A stretch of 64,000 bases of DNA from Kaistia geumhonensis (lineage in GTDB: Bacteria; Pseudomonadota; Alphaproteobacteria; Rhizobiales; Kaistiaceae), in the NCBI RefSeq assembly GCF_030815145.1, contig NZ_JAUSWJ010000001.1, positions 310,001 to 374,000 on the forward strand, read 5' to 3'. Under the pieces are notes generated by a model that was given only the letters and a program-made list of their open reading frames with translations, made no database searches and was not told the origin of the DNA. Below, piece after piece: positions 18,062-28,743 of the stretch. A program made the position numbers and the translations under genes. Numbering within the stretch: the first letter of the stretch is position 1; every line of letters starts with the position of its first letter.

Positions 18062-18397
18062 ATGACCACCCGCCAGCGCCGCAATTCCCGCCGCCGCAAG
18101 CTTCTGCTGCCGCTCGGCGCCGTCGCGGTGATGGCCTATTTCGGCTATCACTCCTTCAACGGCGACTACGGCATCTGGTCTCGCGACCGCATGAACCGCG
18201 AGGCGATCGGCCTCGAGGCAGAGCTTCAGAGTCTCAAGGCGCAGCGCCTTGCGCTACAGGAGCGCTCGCGTCTGCTGCGACCGGAAAGTCTGGACCCGGA
18301 CATGATCGACGAGCGCGCCCGCAGCAATCTCAATGTGCTCAAGCCGGACGAGCTGGTCATCGATCTTGCTGCATCGCAGTCGGTCGCATCGCAGTAA
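18062..18397 (+). CDS. ftsB: septum formation initiator FtsB/DivIC family
   Basis: A 111-residue bitopic protein: a basic cytoplasmic start (MTTRQRRNSRRRKLL), one membrane helix (LPLGAVAVMAYFGYHSF), then a periplasmic coiled coil (EAIGLEAELQSLKAQRLALQERSRLL) and the family element DPDMIDERARSNLNVLKPDEL. It works with FtsL and FtsQ in the divisome. In many Hyphomicrobiales a ftsB-like gene sits directly before pdhA, as here. The core TGCTGCATCGCA occurs both just upstream (18037-18048) and within its last codons. Confidence 0.88.
   Translation: MTTRQRRNSRRRKLLLPLGAVAVMAYFGYHSFNGDYGIWSRDRMNREAIGLEAELQSLKAQRLALQERSRLLRPESLDPDMIDERARSNLNVLKPDELVIDLAASQSVASQ
18366..18379. promoter_or_regulatory. 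CTGC-ATC-GCAG dyad at the end of ftsB, upstream of pdhA
   Basis: TTGCTGCATCGCAG matches 14 bases of the dyad at 677-695 and fits CTGC-N3-GCAG. It is followed by another CGCATCGCAG half-site at 18384-18393. A related copy (TGCTGCATCGCA) lies at 18037-18048 before ftsB. PhaR/AniA-type regulators bind such TGC-rich sites and are linked to carbon storage and acetyl-CoA flux, which would suit a pyruvate dehydrogenase promoter. This copy overlaps coding sequence, so chance codon use is a real alternative. Confidence 0.35.
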
Positions 18398-18567
18398 TTT
18401 TCGCGTTGCAGCGCGATTAACAGAAATCCAGTTCATCCTACATTTAGGCAACGAAGTCATGTAGTTGGCGCATGGCTCCCGTGCTTGCCATGCATCTTGG
18501 ATTGCGTATCGCCTTCGGATAACGTCACGCCCCATAGTTCTAGGGATAACGCTCCGGAGACGAAGGT

Positions 18568-19656
18568 ATGGCTGTAGCCAAATCGCAGGTCGGCAGCAAA
18601 GCCGGGTCGACCGACGGTCGCAAGGCAGCCGGGCAGAGGGCCGCAAAATCCGCGTCGCCCGCACGCTCGGCCGCCGCGAAGCCGCAGGTCGCCGACTTCT
18701 CGCGCGAAGAGGAACTCGAAGCCTACCGCGAGATGCTGCTGATCCGGCGGTTCGAGGAAAAGGCTGGCCAGATGTATGGCATGGGCCTGATTCACGGCTT
18801 CTGCCACCTCTATATCGGCCAGGAGGCGGTCGTCGTCGGGATGCAGATGGCGATCCGTACCGGCGAGGATCAGGTGATCACCGGCTATCGCGACCATGGC
18901 CACATGCTCGCGACCGGAATGGACGCAAAGGGCGTCATGGCCGAACTGACCGGCCGCCGCGACGGCTACTCGCGCGGCAAGGGCGGCTCGATGCACATGT
19001 TCTCGATCGAGAAGCAGTTCTTCGGCGGCCACGGCATCGTTGGCGCCCAGGTCTCGCTCGGCACCGGCCTCGCTTTCGCCAATCGCTACCGCAAGAACGA
19101 CCGCGTCTCGCTGACTTATTTCGGCGACGGCGCCGCCAATCAGGGCCAGGTCTACGAGAGCTTCAACATGGCGGAGCTCTGGAAACTGCCTGTCGTCTAC
19201 ATCATCGAGAACAACCGATACGCGATGGGCACGTCGGTGACGCGCTCCTCGGCGCAGACCGATTTCTCGCGCCGGGGCCTCTCCTTCAACATCCCTGGCG
19301 AGCAGGTGGACGGCATGGATGTGCGCGCCGTGCGCGCAGCCGGCGAGCGCGCCGTCGAATGGTGCCGCTCCGGCAAGGGCCCCTACATCCTCGAGATGCA
19401 GACTTACCGCTATCGCGGCCACTCGATGTCCGACCCGGCCAAGTACCGGTCGAAGGACGAAGTGCAGAAGATGCGCAACGAGCACGACCCGATCGAGCAG
19501 GTGCGGCTGCGCCTTCTCGACAAGGGCTGGGCCACCGAGGACGATCTGAAGAAGGTCGACGCGGACGTTCGCGACATCGTCAACGAAGCGGCGGATTTCG
19601 CCCAGAACAGCCCCGAGCCGGACGTCGCCGAGCTCTGGACGGACATTCTCAAGTAA
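18568..19656 (+). CDS. pdhA: pyruvate dehydrogenase E1 component, alpha subunit
   Basis: A 362-residue thiamine-diphosphate enzyme subunit. After an Ala/Lys-rich N-terminal extension of about 40 residues come EAYREMLLIRRFEEKAGQMYGMG, HGFCHLYIGQEA and GYRDHGHMLA. The ThDP motif runs from YFGDGAANQGQVYES to IIENN, and the phosphorylation-loop-like YRYRGHSMSDP follows. With PdhB it forms the E1 heterotetramer that decarboxylates pyruvate. GGAG is eight bases upstream. The gap to pdhB is only 15 bases, so they are co-transcribed. Confidence 0.97.
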   Translation: MAVAKSQVGSKAGSTDGRKAAGQRAAKSASPARSAAAKPQVADFSREEELEAYREMLLIRRFEEKAGQMYGMGLIHGFCHLYIGQEAVVVGMQMAIRTGEDQVITGYRDHGHMLATGMDAKGVMAELTGRRDGYSRGKGGSMHMFSIEKQFFGGHGIVGAQVSLGTGLAFANRYRKNDRVSLTYFGDGAANQGQVYESFNMAELWKLPVVYIIENNRYAMGTSVTRSSAQTDFSRRGLSFNIPGEQVDGMDVRAVRAAGERAVEWCRSGKGPYILEMQTYRYRGHSMSDPAKYRSKDEVQKMRNEHDPIEQVRLRLLDKGWATEDDLKKVDADVRDIVNEAADFAQNSPEPDVAELWTDILK

Positions 19657-19671
19657 GGGCGGGGAAGAGAC

Positions 19672-21075
<1,404 letters not shown>

Positions 21076-21087
21076 GGGGAGGCGACC

Positions 21088-22443
21088 ATGCCGATCAATA
21101 TCCTGATGCCTGCGCTCTCTCCCACGATGGAAGAGGGCAACCTCGCCAAGTGGCATGTGAAGGAAGGCGACAAGGTCAAGTCGGGCGACGTCATCGCCGA
21201 GATCGAGACCGACAAGGCGACGATGGAAGTCGAATCCATCGACGAGGGGACGGTCGGCAAGATCCTCGTTCCCGAGGGAACGCAGGGCGTGAAGGTCAAT
21301 GCGCTGATCGCTGTGCTGCTCGCCGATGGCGAGGACGCCCCGGCGATCGGCGGGGATACGGCCGCCAAGCCGGCAGCCGAGAAGCCCGCCGCGGAGAAGC
21401 CGGCCGCCGCGCCCGCTCCGGCGGCGCCGGCTCCCGCCGCTGCACCCGCTGCGGCTCCGGCACCCGCCGCCGCGCCGGCTGCTGCCGCTTACGGCGAGCG
21501 CGTGTTCGCCTCACCGCTCGCTCGCCGTCTCGCCAAGGAAGCCGGGCTCGATATCTCGAAGATCGCAGGCAGCGGGCCGCATGGCCGCGTGATCCAGGCC
21601 GATGTCGAGAGCGCCAAGGCCGGCGGAGCCGCCAAGGCCGCCGCACCCACTGCCGCTCCCGCGGCGGCTCCGACTCAGGCCGCTGCGCCTGCTCCTGCCG
21701 GCGCTTCGGATGCGCAGGTGCTGAAGCTCTTCCCCGAGGGCAGCTACGAGATCGTGCCGCATGACAACATGCGCAAGACGATCGCGCGCCGCCTGACGGA
21801 ATCGAAGCAGACCGTCCCGCATTTCTACCTGACGATCGACACCGAACTCGACGCGCTCCTGGCGCTGCGCGAGCAGATCAACGGTGCGGCGCCCAAGGAC
21901 AAGGACGGCAACGCAGCCTACAAGATCTCCGTCAACGACATGATCATCAAGGCGATGGCCCTGTCGCTGAAGAAGGTGCCGGCGGCGAACGCGTCGTGGA
22001 CCGATGGCGGCATGGTCGTGCACAAGGTGGTCGATGTCGGCGTGGCCGTAGCGATCCCCGGTGGGCTCATCACCCCGGTCGTGCGCAATGCCGACAAGAA
22101 GACGCTCTCGACCATCTCGAACGAGATGAAGGACCTCGCCAAGCGCGCGCGCGACCGCAAGCTGAAGCCCGAGGAATATCAGGGCGGCACGACCTCGGTG
22201 TCCAATCTCGGCATGTTCGGCGTCAAGGACTTCGCGGCGATCATCAATCCGCCGCATGCGACGATCCTCGCCGTCGGCGCCGGCATCCAGAAGCCGGTCG
22301 TGAAGAGCGGCGAGATCAAGATCGCCACCGTCATGTCGGTGACGCTCTCGACCGATCATCGCGTCGTCGATGGCGCGCTCGGCGCCGAGCTGATGCAGGC
22401 CTTCCGCGGCTATATTGAGAAGCCGATGGGGATGCTCGTCTGA
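21088..22443 (+). CDS. pdhC: dihydrolipoamide acetyltransferase (E2) of pyruvate dehydrogenase
   Basis: A 451-residue E2 core protein. One lipoyl domain (residues 1-80, ETDKATM) is followed by a long Ala/Pro linker, a peripheral subunit-binding domain ([30 protein letters not shown]), a second Ala-rich linker and the acyltransferase domain. That domain ends with the catalytic [14 protein letters not shown]. It passes acetyl from lipoate to CoA. GGGGGAGG is seven bases upstream. The two linkers are GC-rich and rich in Ala-Pro repeats. Confidence 0.97.
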   Translation: MPINILMPALSPTMEEGNLAKWHVKEGDKVKSGDVIAEIETDKATMEVESIDEGTVGKILVPEGTQGVKVNALIAVLLADGEDAPAIGGDTAAKPAAEKPAAEKPAAAPAPAAPAPAAAPAAAPAPAAAPAAAAYGERVFASPLARRLAKEAGLDISKIAGSGPHGRVIQADVESAKAGGAAKAAAPTAAPAAAPTQAAAPAPAGASDAQVLKLFPEGSYEIVPHDNMRKTIARRLTESKQTVPHFYLTIDTELDALLALREQINGAAPKDKDGNAAYKISVNDMIIKAMALSLKKVPAANASWTDGGMVVHKVVDVGVAVAIPGGLITPVVRNADKKTLSTISNEMKDLAKRARDRKLKPEEYQGGTTSVSNLGMFGVKDFAAIINPPHATILAVGAGIQKPVVKSGEIKIATVMSVTLSTDHRVVDGALGAELMQAFRGYIEKPMGMLV

Positions 22444-22459
22444 ACCGCATCGCGACCCG

Positions 22460-22490
22460 CCGCCGCCTTGACCTCGCGCAAGGACGGCGG
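22460..22490 (+). other. intercistronic hairpin after pdhC
   Basis: CCGCCGCCTTG and CAAGGACGGCGG can form an 11-pair stem with one bulge around an eight-base loop, just after the pdhC stop. There is no U-tract, so it looks more like an RNA stabiliser or partial attenuator than a terminator, ahead of the small DUF465 gene and lpdA. Confidence 0.4.
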
Positions 22491-22539
22491 TGCCGCTTCG
22501 GGCAAGGTCGCTGCGTCTGAAATCAAGGGAGAAACGCCC

Positions 22540-22776
22540 ATGGCTCACACGCCGCATGAACTTGCCGAGGACTTTCCGGGCGAGCACGAGAAGATCGCCC
22601 GCCTCAAGGCCGAGGACGCGCATTTCGCGAAGCTGGTCGACTCCTATCACGAGGTAAACCGCGCGGTGCATCGCGCGGAGACCGATGTGGAGCCGACCGA
22701 CGACATCCATATGACCGACTTGCGCAAGCGCAGGATGGTGCTGAAGGACGAGATTGCCGCACGGCTGCGGGCGTGA
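22540..22776 (+). CDS. DUF465 (YdcH-like) small protein
   Basis: A 78-residue helical protein. FPGEHEKIARLKAEDAHFAKLVDSYHEVNRAVHRAE and DLRKRRMVLKDEIAARL match the DUF465/YdcH family, whose members are short antiparallel helical hairpins. GGGAG is eight bases before the ATG at 22540. It lies between pdhC and lpdA on the same strand, so it is probably carried in the pdh operon. Biochemical function is unknown. Confidence 0.85.
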   Translation: MAHTPHELAEDFPGEHEKIARLKAEDAHFAKLVDSYHEVNRAVHRAETDVEPTDDIHMTDLRKRRMVLKDEIAARLRA

Positions 22777-22883
22777 CGGTCGGCGGTGGGTCATCCCGCC
22801 GCGCCTCCGCCAGACCGTGCATGTGAAAAACCGGTATGCCGGCGCCGCTTCGGCGGCCCGGCCATGGCGAAGGGGATGGGCCG

Positions 22884-24323
22884 ATGGCCAACAGCTATGA
22901 CGTGATCATCATCGGCTCGGGACCGGGCGGCTATGTCGCCGCCATCCGGGCGGCACAGCTGGGTCTGAAAACCGCGGTCGTCGAGGCGAAGCATCTCGGC
23001 GGCATCTGCCTCAACTGGGGCTGCATCCCGACCAAGGCTTTGCTGCGTTCGGCCGAGATCTATCACTATATGGAGCATGCCTCGGATTACGGCCTCTCGG
23101 CCGGCCAGGTGGGCTTCGACATCGGCGCCGTTTCCAAGCGCTCGCGCGGCGTTGCGGCGCAGCTCAACCAGGGCGTGACGGGCCTCCTGAAGAAGAACAA
23201 GGTGGACGTTATCTGGGGCGTCGCCGAGATCGCCGCGCCGGGCAAGGTCACTGTGAAGCCGGCGCCCGCCGAGGCCTATGGCAAGCCTAACGTGCCGCCG
23301 AAGGGCGCGCTTGGCGCCGGCGACTACGAGGCGAAGTCGATCATCGTCGCGACCGGCGCCCGGCCGCGCGCGCTGCCGGGTCTCGAGCCGGACGGCAAGC
23401 TGATCCTCACCTATTTCGAGGCCATGGTGCCCGAGACGCTGCCCAAGAAGCTGCTTGTTATGGGCTCTGGCGCGATCGGCATCGAATTCGCCTCGTTCTA
23501 CCGCACGCTCGGCGCCGAGGTGACGGTGGTCGAGGTGTTGCCGCAGATCCTGCCCGTTGAGGACGAGGAAATTGCCGCCCATGTGCGCAAGCGCCTCGAA
23601 AAGCAGGGCTTCCGCATCCTGACCGGCGCCAAGGTGACGAAGGTCGCCAAGGATGCCAACTCGATCACCGCAACTGTCGAGACGGCAGACGGCAAGAGCG
23701 AGGAAATCACCGCCGACAAGATGATCTCGGCGGTCGGCGTCGTCGGCAATATCGAGGGGCTCGGGCTGGAGAAGCTGGGCGTCAAGACGGATCGCGGCTG
23801 CGTCGTCACCGACGGGCTCGGCCGCACCAATGTTCCCGGCATCTTCGCGATCGGCGACGTCGCCGGTCCGCCGATGCTGGCCCACAAGGCCGAGCATGAG
23901 GGTGTGATCTGCGTCGAGGGTATCGCCGGGCAGCACCCGCATCCGATGGACAAGCTCAAGATCCCGGGCTGCACCTACTGCAACCCGCAGGTCGCATCGG
24001 TCGGCCTCACGGAGAAGAAGGCGCGGGAGGCCGGCTACGACATCCGCGTCGGCAAGTTCCCCTTCATCGGCAACGGCAAGGCCATCGCGCTCGGCGAGCC
24101 GGAAGGGCTCGTGAAGACGATTTTCGACAAGAAGACGGGCCAGCTTCTCGGCGCGCATATGGTCGGCGCCGAAGTCACGGAGTTGATCCAGGGCTTCGTG
24201 ATCGCCATGAATCTCGAGACGACGGAGGAGGAACTCATCCATTCAGTGTTCCCGCATCCGACGCTCTCCGAGACCATGCATGAGAGCGTCATGGGCGCTT
24301 ACGGCCGCGCGATTCACATCTGA
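22884..24323 (+). CDS. lpdA: dihydrolipoyl dehydrogenase (E3)
   Basis: A 479-residue flavoprotein from the ATG at 22884. It shows the FAD-binding VIIIGSGPGGYVAAIRAAQLG, the redox-active disulfide GGICLNWGCIPTK, a second NAD-binding GSGAIGIEF, the FAIGDVAG flavin motif, and the C-terminal HPTLSE active-site His-Glu. It reoxidises the lipoyl groups of PdhB and PdhC with NAD+. The open frame begins upstream at 22836, but the first 16 residues are not conserved. Location after pdhC suggests this is the PDH-dedicated E3. Confidence 0.97.
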   Translation: MANSYDVIIIGSGPGGYVAAIRAAQLGLKTAVVEAKHLGGICLNWGCIPTKALLRSAEIYHYMEHASDYGLSAGQVGFDIGAVSKRSRGVAAQLNQGVTGLLKKNKVDVIWGVAEIAAPGKVTVKPAPAEAYGKPNVPPKGALGAGDYEAKSIIVATGARPRALPGLEPDGKLILTYFEAMVPETLPKKLLVMGSGAIGIEFASFYRTLGAEVTVVEVLPQILPVEDEEIAAHVRKRLEKQGFRILTGAKVTKVAKDANSITATVETADGKSEEITADKMISAVGVVGNIEGLGLEKLGVKTDRGCVVTDGLGRTNVPGIFAIGDVAGPPMLAHKAEHEGVICVEGIAGQHPHPMDKLKIPGCTYCNPQVASVGLTEKKAREAGYDIRVGKFPFIGNGKAIALGEPEGLVKTIFDKKTGQLLGAHMVGAEVTELIQGFVIAMNLETTEEELIHSVFPHPTLSETMHESVMGAYGRAIHI

Positions 24324-24332
24324 GGCTGGGTT

Positions 24333-24347
24333 AAGACCTGGGGTCTT
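24333..24347 (+). terminator. weak hairpin after lpdA
   Basis: AAGACC-TGG-GGTCTT forms a short six-pair stem nine bases after the lpdA stop, followed by only two more pyrimidines. It could be a weak terminator or chance, since the next gene starts 18 bases later. Confidence 0.3.
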
Positions 24348-24364
24348 TCCGGCGGAAGCCTGAC

Positions 24365-24730
24365 ATGAGCTCGATCGCCCTCTGGGGCATCAAGAACTGC
24401 GACACGATGAAGAAGGCGCGCGCCTGGCTGGACGGTCACGGCATCGCCTATGACTTTCGTGACTACAAGGCCGAAGGCGCCGATCCGGAGCGCCTCGCGG
24501 CCTGGGTCGAGGAACTCGGCTGGGAGACGGTGCTGAACCGCGCTGGCACCACGTTTCGCGCGCTGCCGGAGGCCGACAAGCAGGACATCGACGCCGCGAA
24601 GGCGATCCGCCTGATGCTGGCGCAGCCCTCGATGATCAAGCGGCCGATGCTGGACCGCGAGGACGGCCTGCTGATCGCCGGCTTCAAGCCGGAGATTTAT
24701 GCCGAGCGGCTCGGGGTCGGCGGACCGTAG
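24365..24730 (+). CDS. ArsC/Spx-family reductase-like protein (YffB type)
   Basis: A 121-residue thioredoxin-fold protein. It opens IALWGIKNCDTMKKARAWL, where the single Cys followed by Asp-Thr is the YffB version of the ArsC active site. DFRDYKAEG, LNRAGTTFRALPEADK and SMIKRPML (the conserved R-P position) complete the fold. YffB-type proteins bind glutathione but lack proven arsenate reductase activity, so a specific substrate should not be assumed. It follows lpdA by 41 bases. Confidence 0.88.
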   Translation: MSSIALWGIKNCDTMKKARAWLDGHGIAYDFRDYKAEGADPERLAAWVEELGWETVLNRAGTTFRALPEADKQDIDAAKAIRLMLAQPSMIKRPMLDREDGLLIAGFKPEIYAERLGVGGP

Positions 24731-24910
24731 TCGCGCCAGCCGTCTCAGCTGTCATGGCCCGGGGGCGAGCCCGCTGTGACCGAAGAAGTTCACTCGGAAG
24801 GCGGGGCACCGTCGTCCGGGCTTGAATCGATCCGAAACCGTTGCCAGCCTCGGCTCCGGGGTCTAAATGACGCCGGTGGAGCGATCCGCCTCCGACAGGA
24901 TCAGACGACA

Positions 24911-25198
24911 ATGACCGGCGCACCTTCGCCCGGCGATGGATTGGACGTCCATCGTCGCAGGACCCGTTTCCGGGCGTGGCATCGCGGCATGCGCGAGATG
25001 GACCTCATTCTCGGCCGCTTCGCCGATGCGTCGATCGCCGATCTTTCCGACGGGGAACTCGCGGCGCTCGACGCGTTGATGGAAGAGCAGGACCGCGATC
25101 TCTTCGCCTGGCTGACGGGCGAGGCGGCGGTTCCGCCGCATGCCGATACACCGCTTTTCCGCAAGCTCGCCGCCTTCACGGGCGCCTCGCCCCGCTAG
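24911..25198 (+). CDS. sdhE: succinate dehydrogenase flavinylation factor SdhE
   Basis: A 95-residue protein from the ATG at 24911 (AGGA ten bases upstream). It carries the SdhE signature RFRAWHRGMREMDLILGRF, including the R-G-x-x-E-x-D motif needed for attaching FAD to SdhA, followed by LDALMEEQDRDLFAWLTGE. SdhE adjacent to mfd is a common arrangement in alphaproteobacteria. It ends 14 bases before mfd, so the pair is probably co-transcribed. An upstream frame to 24776 is not conserved. Confidence 0.92.
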   Translation: MTGAPSPGDGLDVHRRRTRFRAWHRGMREMDLILGRFADASIADLSDGELAALDALMEEQDRDLFAWLTGEAAVPPHADTPLFRKLAAFTGASPR

Positions 25199-25212
25199 AT
25201 CAAGACAGCCTG

Positions 25213-28200
25213 ATGATCCGTTTCGATTCCGTTCTGCGCAGACGCTCGACCGTGCTGTCGGGTGTTCCCGACGGCCTGGACGGGCGCGTCGTCGCCGATC
25301 TCGCGGCCCTCTCGGCGAAGGACGACCGCTCCTATCTGCTCGTGGTGGCGCGCGACGGTCAGCGCATGGCCGATCTGGAACAGGCGATCGCCTTCTTCGC
25401 GCCCGGTCAGGAGTTTCTGTCCTTCCCGGCCTGGGATTGCATGCCCTATGACCGAGTCTCGCCCAACTCGGCGGTCGTGGCGCGGCGCATGGCGGCGCTC
25501 TCGACACTCGCCAATCGCAAGACCGAGCCCGGCAAGTGCCTCGTCGTGCTGACGACGGTGAACGCCGTCGTGCAGCGCGTCCCGCGCCGTGCCGATGTCG
25601 TTCGCCAGAGCCTGACCTTCTCGCCGGGCAGCCGGTTGCCGATGGAGCAACTGATCGGCTGGCTTGAGGACAACGGCTTCCTGCGCACGGCAACCGTCCG
25701 CGAGGCGGGCGAATATGCCGTGCGCGGCGGCATCGTCGATCTCTTCGCCGCCGGTCTCGGCGAGCCGGTGAGGGTCGACTATTTCGGCGATACGGTCGAT
25801 TCGATCCGCTCCTTCGATGCCGAGACGCAGCGCACCATCCAGCAGAAGAAGCGGCTGGACCTCGTGCCGGTCAGCGAGCTCGTGCTGTCGCCGCAGTCTA
25901 TAGCCCGCTTCCGCGAAGCCTATGTGCGCCTCTTCGGCGCGTCCGACCGCGAGGACCTGCTCTACCAGCAGGTGAGCGAGGGACGGCGCTATACGGGCGT
26001 CGAGCATTGGCTGCCGCTCTTCGCCGAGGGCCTCGATACGCTGTTCGACTATCTGCCGGACACGGCACTGGTGCTCGACCATCTGGTCGAGGAGGCGCTC
26101 GCGGAGCGTCTGGACGAGATCAAGGACCATTACGACGCCCGTCGCAGTGCGATGGGCCAGAACCAGGGCGGCGTGCCCTACAAGCCCATCGCGCCGAACG
26201 CGCTCTACATGGACAGCGCGGAATGGAAGCGGCGCGAGGGCGAACAGCCCCTCTTGCGCATGACGCCCTTCGCCGAGCCGGACGATACGATGGTCGTCGA
26301 TCTCGGCGGGCGGCACGGACGGACCTTCGCCGCGGAGCGGCTTGCGGGAGACGTCAACGTTTTCGACGCTGTGATCAACCACGTCACGAGCCTGCGCGAA
26401 AAGAAGCGGGTCGTGATCGCCAGCTGGAGCGAGGGCGCGCGGGACCGCCTGACGCAGGTTCTTGCCGATCATGGCCTGAAGCGCGCGCAGGTGATCGACA
26501 ACTGGCCGGCCGCCGATGCTCTGCCGAAGGGCGTCGTCGGCCTCGGCGTGCTCGGGCTCGAGACGGGCTTCGATTCGCCCGATCTCGTCATGATCGGCGA
26601 GCAGGACATTCTCGGCGACCGTCTCGTCCGGCCGCGCAAGCGCTCGAAGAAGGCATCCGATTTCCTCTCCGAAGTGACGGCACTCGCCGAGGGCGACCTC
26701 GTCGTGCATGTCGATCATGGCATCGGCCGCTTCACCGGCCTGAAGACGATCACGGCGGCCGGCGCGCCGCGTGACTGCCTCGAAATCGTCTATGCCGGCG
26801 GCGATCGGCTGTATCTGCCGGTCGAGAACATCGAGCTGCTCTCGCGCTACGGATCCGAGGATACGGATGCGACGCTCGACAAGCTCGGCGGCGTCGCCTG
26901 GCAGTCGCGCAAGGCGAAGCTCAAGAAGCGCATCCGCGACATGGCGGCCCAGCTCATCAAGGTGGCAGCCGCCCGCGCCATGCGGCATGCCGATGTGATC
27001 ACGCCGCCCGAAGGGCTTTATGACGAGTTCGCGGCCCGCTTCCCCTATGAGGAGACGGAGGACCAGCTTTCGGCCATCGAGGCGGTTATGACGGATCTCT
27101 CCGCCGGCACGCCCATGGATCGGCTCGTCTGCGGCGATGTCGGTTTCGGCAAGACGGAAGTGGCGCTGCGCGCCGCGTTCCTCGCGGTCATGAGCGGGCG
27201 CCAGGTCGCCGTGGTCGTGCCGACGACGCTCCTCTCCCGCCAGCATTTCAAGACCTTCTCGGCCCGCTTCGCCGGCTTCCCGGTTCGCGTCGAGCAGGCC
27301 TCGCGGCTCGTCTCGGCCAAGGATCTCGCCGAGACCAAGAAGGGGCTCAAGGAAGGGCAGGTCGACATCGTGGTCGGCACGCATGCCCTGCTCGGCAAGG
27401 GCATCGAGTTCCGCGATCTCGGCCTTCTCATCATCGACGAGGAGCAGCATTTCGGCGTCAAGCACAAGGAGCGGCTGAAGGAGCTGAAGGCCGACGTCCA
27501 TGTGCTGACACTGTCGGCAACGCCGATCCCGCGCACGCTACAGCTGGCGCTCACCGGCGTTCGCGAGCTTTCGCTCATCACCACGCCGCCCGTCGATCGC
27601 ATGGCGGTGCGCACCTTCATCTCGCCCTTCGATGCGCTCGCCGTGCGCGAGGCGCTGCTGCGCGAGCGCTATCGCGGCGGCCAGAGCTTCTATGTCTGCC
27701 CGCGGCTTGCCGATCTCGCCGATCGCAAGGAATTCCTGGAAAAGTTCGTGCCGGAGGTGAAGGTCGCCATCGCGCATGGCCAGATGCCGGCGACCGAGCT
27801 CGACGACATCATGAACGCCTTCTACGAGGGCGCCTATGACGTGCTGCTCTCGACGACGATCGTCGAGTCCGGCCTCGACATTCCGACCGCCAACACGCTG
27901 ATCGTGCACCGCGCCGACATGTTCGGCCTTGCCCAGCTCTATCAGCTGCGCGGCCGCGTCGGCCGATCGAAGACGCGCGCCTATGCGCTCTTCACCGTGC
28001 CGGCCGAGAAGAAGCTGACGCCGATGGCCGATCGGCGGCTCAAGGTGCTGCAGTCGCTCGATACGCTCGGTGCCGGCTTCCAGCTCGCCAGCCATGATCT
28101 CGATATCCGCGGCGCCGGCAATCTGCTCGGCGAGGAGCAGTCCGGTCATATCAAGGAGGTGGGCTACGAGCTCTACCAGCAGATGCTGGAAGAGGCGGTC

Positions 28201-28716
28201 GCCCAGCTTCGGCAGGGTGGCGGCGAGGAGGTGGAGGAGGACGGCCGCTGGTCGCCGCAGATCACCGTCGGCACGCCGGTCATGCTGCCCGAGAGCTATG
28301 TGCCAGATCTTCCGCTGCGCCTCAGCCTCTATCGCCGGCTCGGGGATCTCGAGGAGCCGGATCAGATCGATGCGTTCGGCGCGGAGCTGATCGACCGCTT
28401 CGGCCCGCTTCCGGACGAAGTCGAGCACCTGCTGAAGATCGTCTACATCAAGGCGCTCTGCCGCAAGGCGAATGTCGAAAAGGTCGATGCCGGCCCGAAG
28501 GGCATGGTCATCTCGTTCCGCAACTCGGTCTTCCCGAACCCGGCGGGCCTCATCCGCTATATCGGCGAGCAGGGCAGCCTCGCGAAGGTCCGTCCCGACC
28601 AGAAGATCGTGCTGATCCGCGATTGGGAGAACCCGGAGAAGCGCCTCAAGGGCACGGCGGTGGTGCTCACCCAGCTCGCCCGCATCGCCGTCGGCGACGG
28701 CAAGAAGGCGGCGTAG
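25213..28716 (+). CDS. mfd: transcription-repair coupling factor Mfd
   Basis: A 1167-residue DNA translocase from the ATG at 25213, normal length for Mfd. The N-terminal UvrB-like region includes SFPAWDCMPYDRVSPN and GIVDLFAAG. The RNA-polymerase-interacting domain is EGDLVVHVDHGIGRFTGL. RecG-like motor motifs include CGDVGFGKTEVALRAAF, VVVPTTLLSRQHF, IIDEEQHFGVKHKERLK, LSATPIPRTL, STTIVESGLDIPTANT and QLRGRVGRS. It removes stalled RNA polymerase at lesions and recruits UvrA. A good terminator follows immediately. Confidence 0.97.
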   Translation: MIRFDSVLRRRSTVLSGVPDGLDGRVVADLAALSAKDDRSYLLVVARDGQRMADLEQAIAFFAPGQEFLSFPAWDCMPYDRVSPNSAVVARRMAALSTLANRKTEPGKCLVVLTTVNAVVQRVPRRADVVRQSLTFSPGSRLPMEQLIGWLEDNGFLRTATVREAGEYAVRGGIVDLFAAGLGEPVRVDYFGDTVDSIRSFDAETQRTIQQKKRLDLVPVSELVLSPQSIARFREAYVRLFGASDREDLLYQQVSEGRRYTGVEHWLPLFAEGLDTLFDYLPDTALVLDHLVEEALAERLDEIKDHYDARRSAMGQNQGGVPYKPIAPNALYMDSAEWKRREGEQPLLRMTPFAEPDDTMVVDLGGRHGRTFAAERLAGDVNVFDAVINHVTSLREKKRVVIASWSEGARDRLTQVLADHGLKRAQVIDNWPAADALPKGVVGLGVLGLETGFDSPDLVMIGEQDILGDRLVRPRKRSKKASDFLSEVTALAEGDLVVHVDHGIGRFTGLKTITAAGAPRDCLEIVYAGGDRLYLPVENIELLSRYGSEDTDATLDKLGGVAWQSRKAKLKKRIRDMAAQLIKVAAARAMRHADVITPPEGLYDEFAARFPYEETEDQLSAIEAVMTDLSAGTPMDRLVCGDVGFGKTEVALRAAFLAVMSGRQVAVVVPTTLLSRQHFKTFSARFAGFPVRVEQASRLVSAKDLAETKKGLKEGQVDIVVGTHALLGKGIEFRDLGLLIIDEEQHFGVKHKERLKELKADVHVLTLSATPIPRTLQLALTGVRELSLITTPPVDRMAVRTFISPFDALAVREALLRERYRGGQSFYVCPRLADLADRKEFLEKFVPEVKVAIAHGQMPATELDDIMNAFYEGAYDVLLSTTIVESGLDIPTANTLIVHRADMFGLAQLYQLRGRVGRSKTRAYALFTVPAEKKLTPMADRRLKVLQSLDTLGAGFQLASHDLDIRGAGNLLGEEQSGHIKEVGYELYQQMLEEAVAQLRQGGGEEVEEDGRWSPQITVGTPVMLPESYVPDLPLRLSLYRRLGDLEEPDQIDAFGAELIDRFGPLPDEVEHLLKIVYIKALCRKANVEKVDAGPKGMVISFRNSVFPNPAGLIRYIGEQGSLAKVRPDQKIVLIRDWENPEKRLKGTAVVLTQLARIAVGDGKKAA

Positions 28717-28719
28717 CGG

Positions 28720-28743
28720 GAGGCGGCCCGCCTCTTCTTCTTT
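28720..28743 (+). terminator. rho-independent terminator after mfd
   Basis: GAGGCG-GCC-CGCCTC forms a perfect six-pair stem with a three-base loop, followed by TTCTTCTTT. It begins three bases after the mfd stop codon. Confidence 0.7.

Noticed and set aside
24365-24730. Arsenate reductase assignment
   Set aside because: The active site is the YffB version and no ars genes are nearby.
25195-27501. 768-codon open frame antisense to mfd
   Set aside because: Mfd in the other strand is unmistakable. Long antisense frames are expected in high-GC genes, and this one shows no domain.
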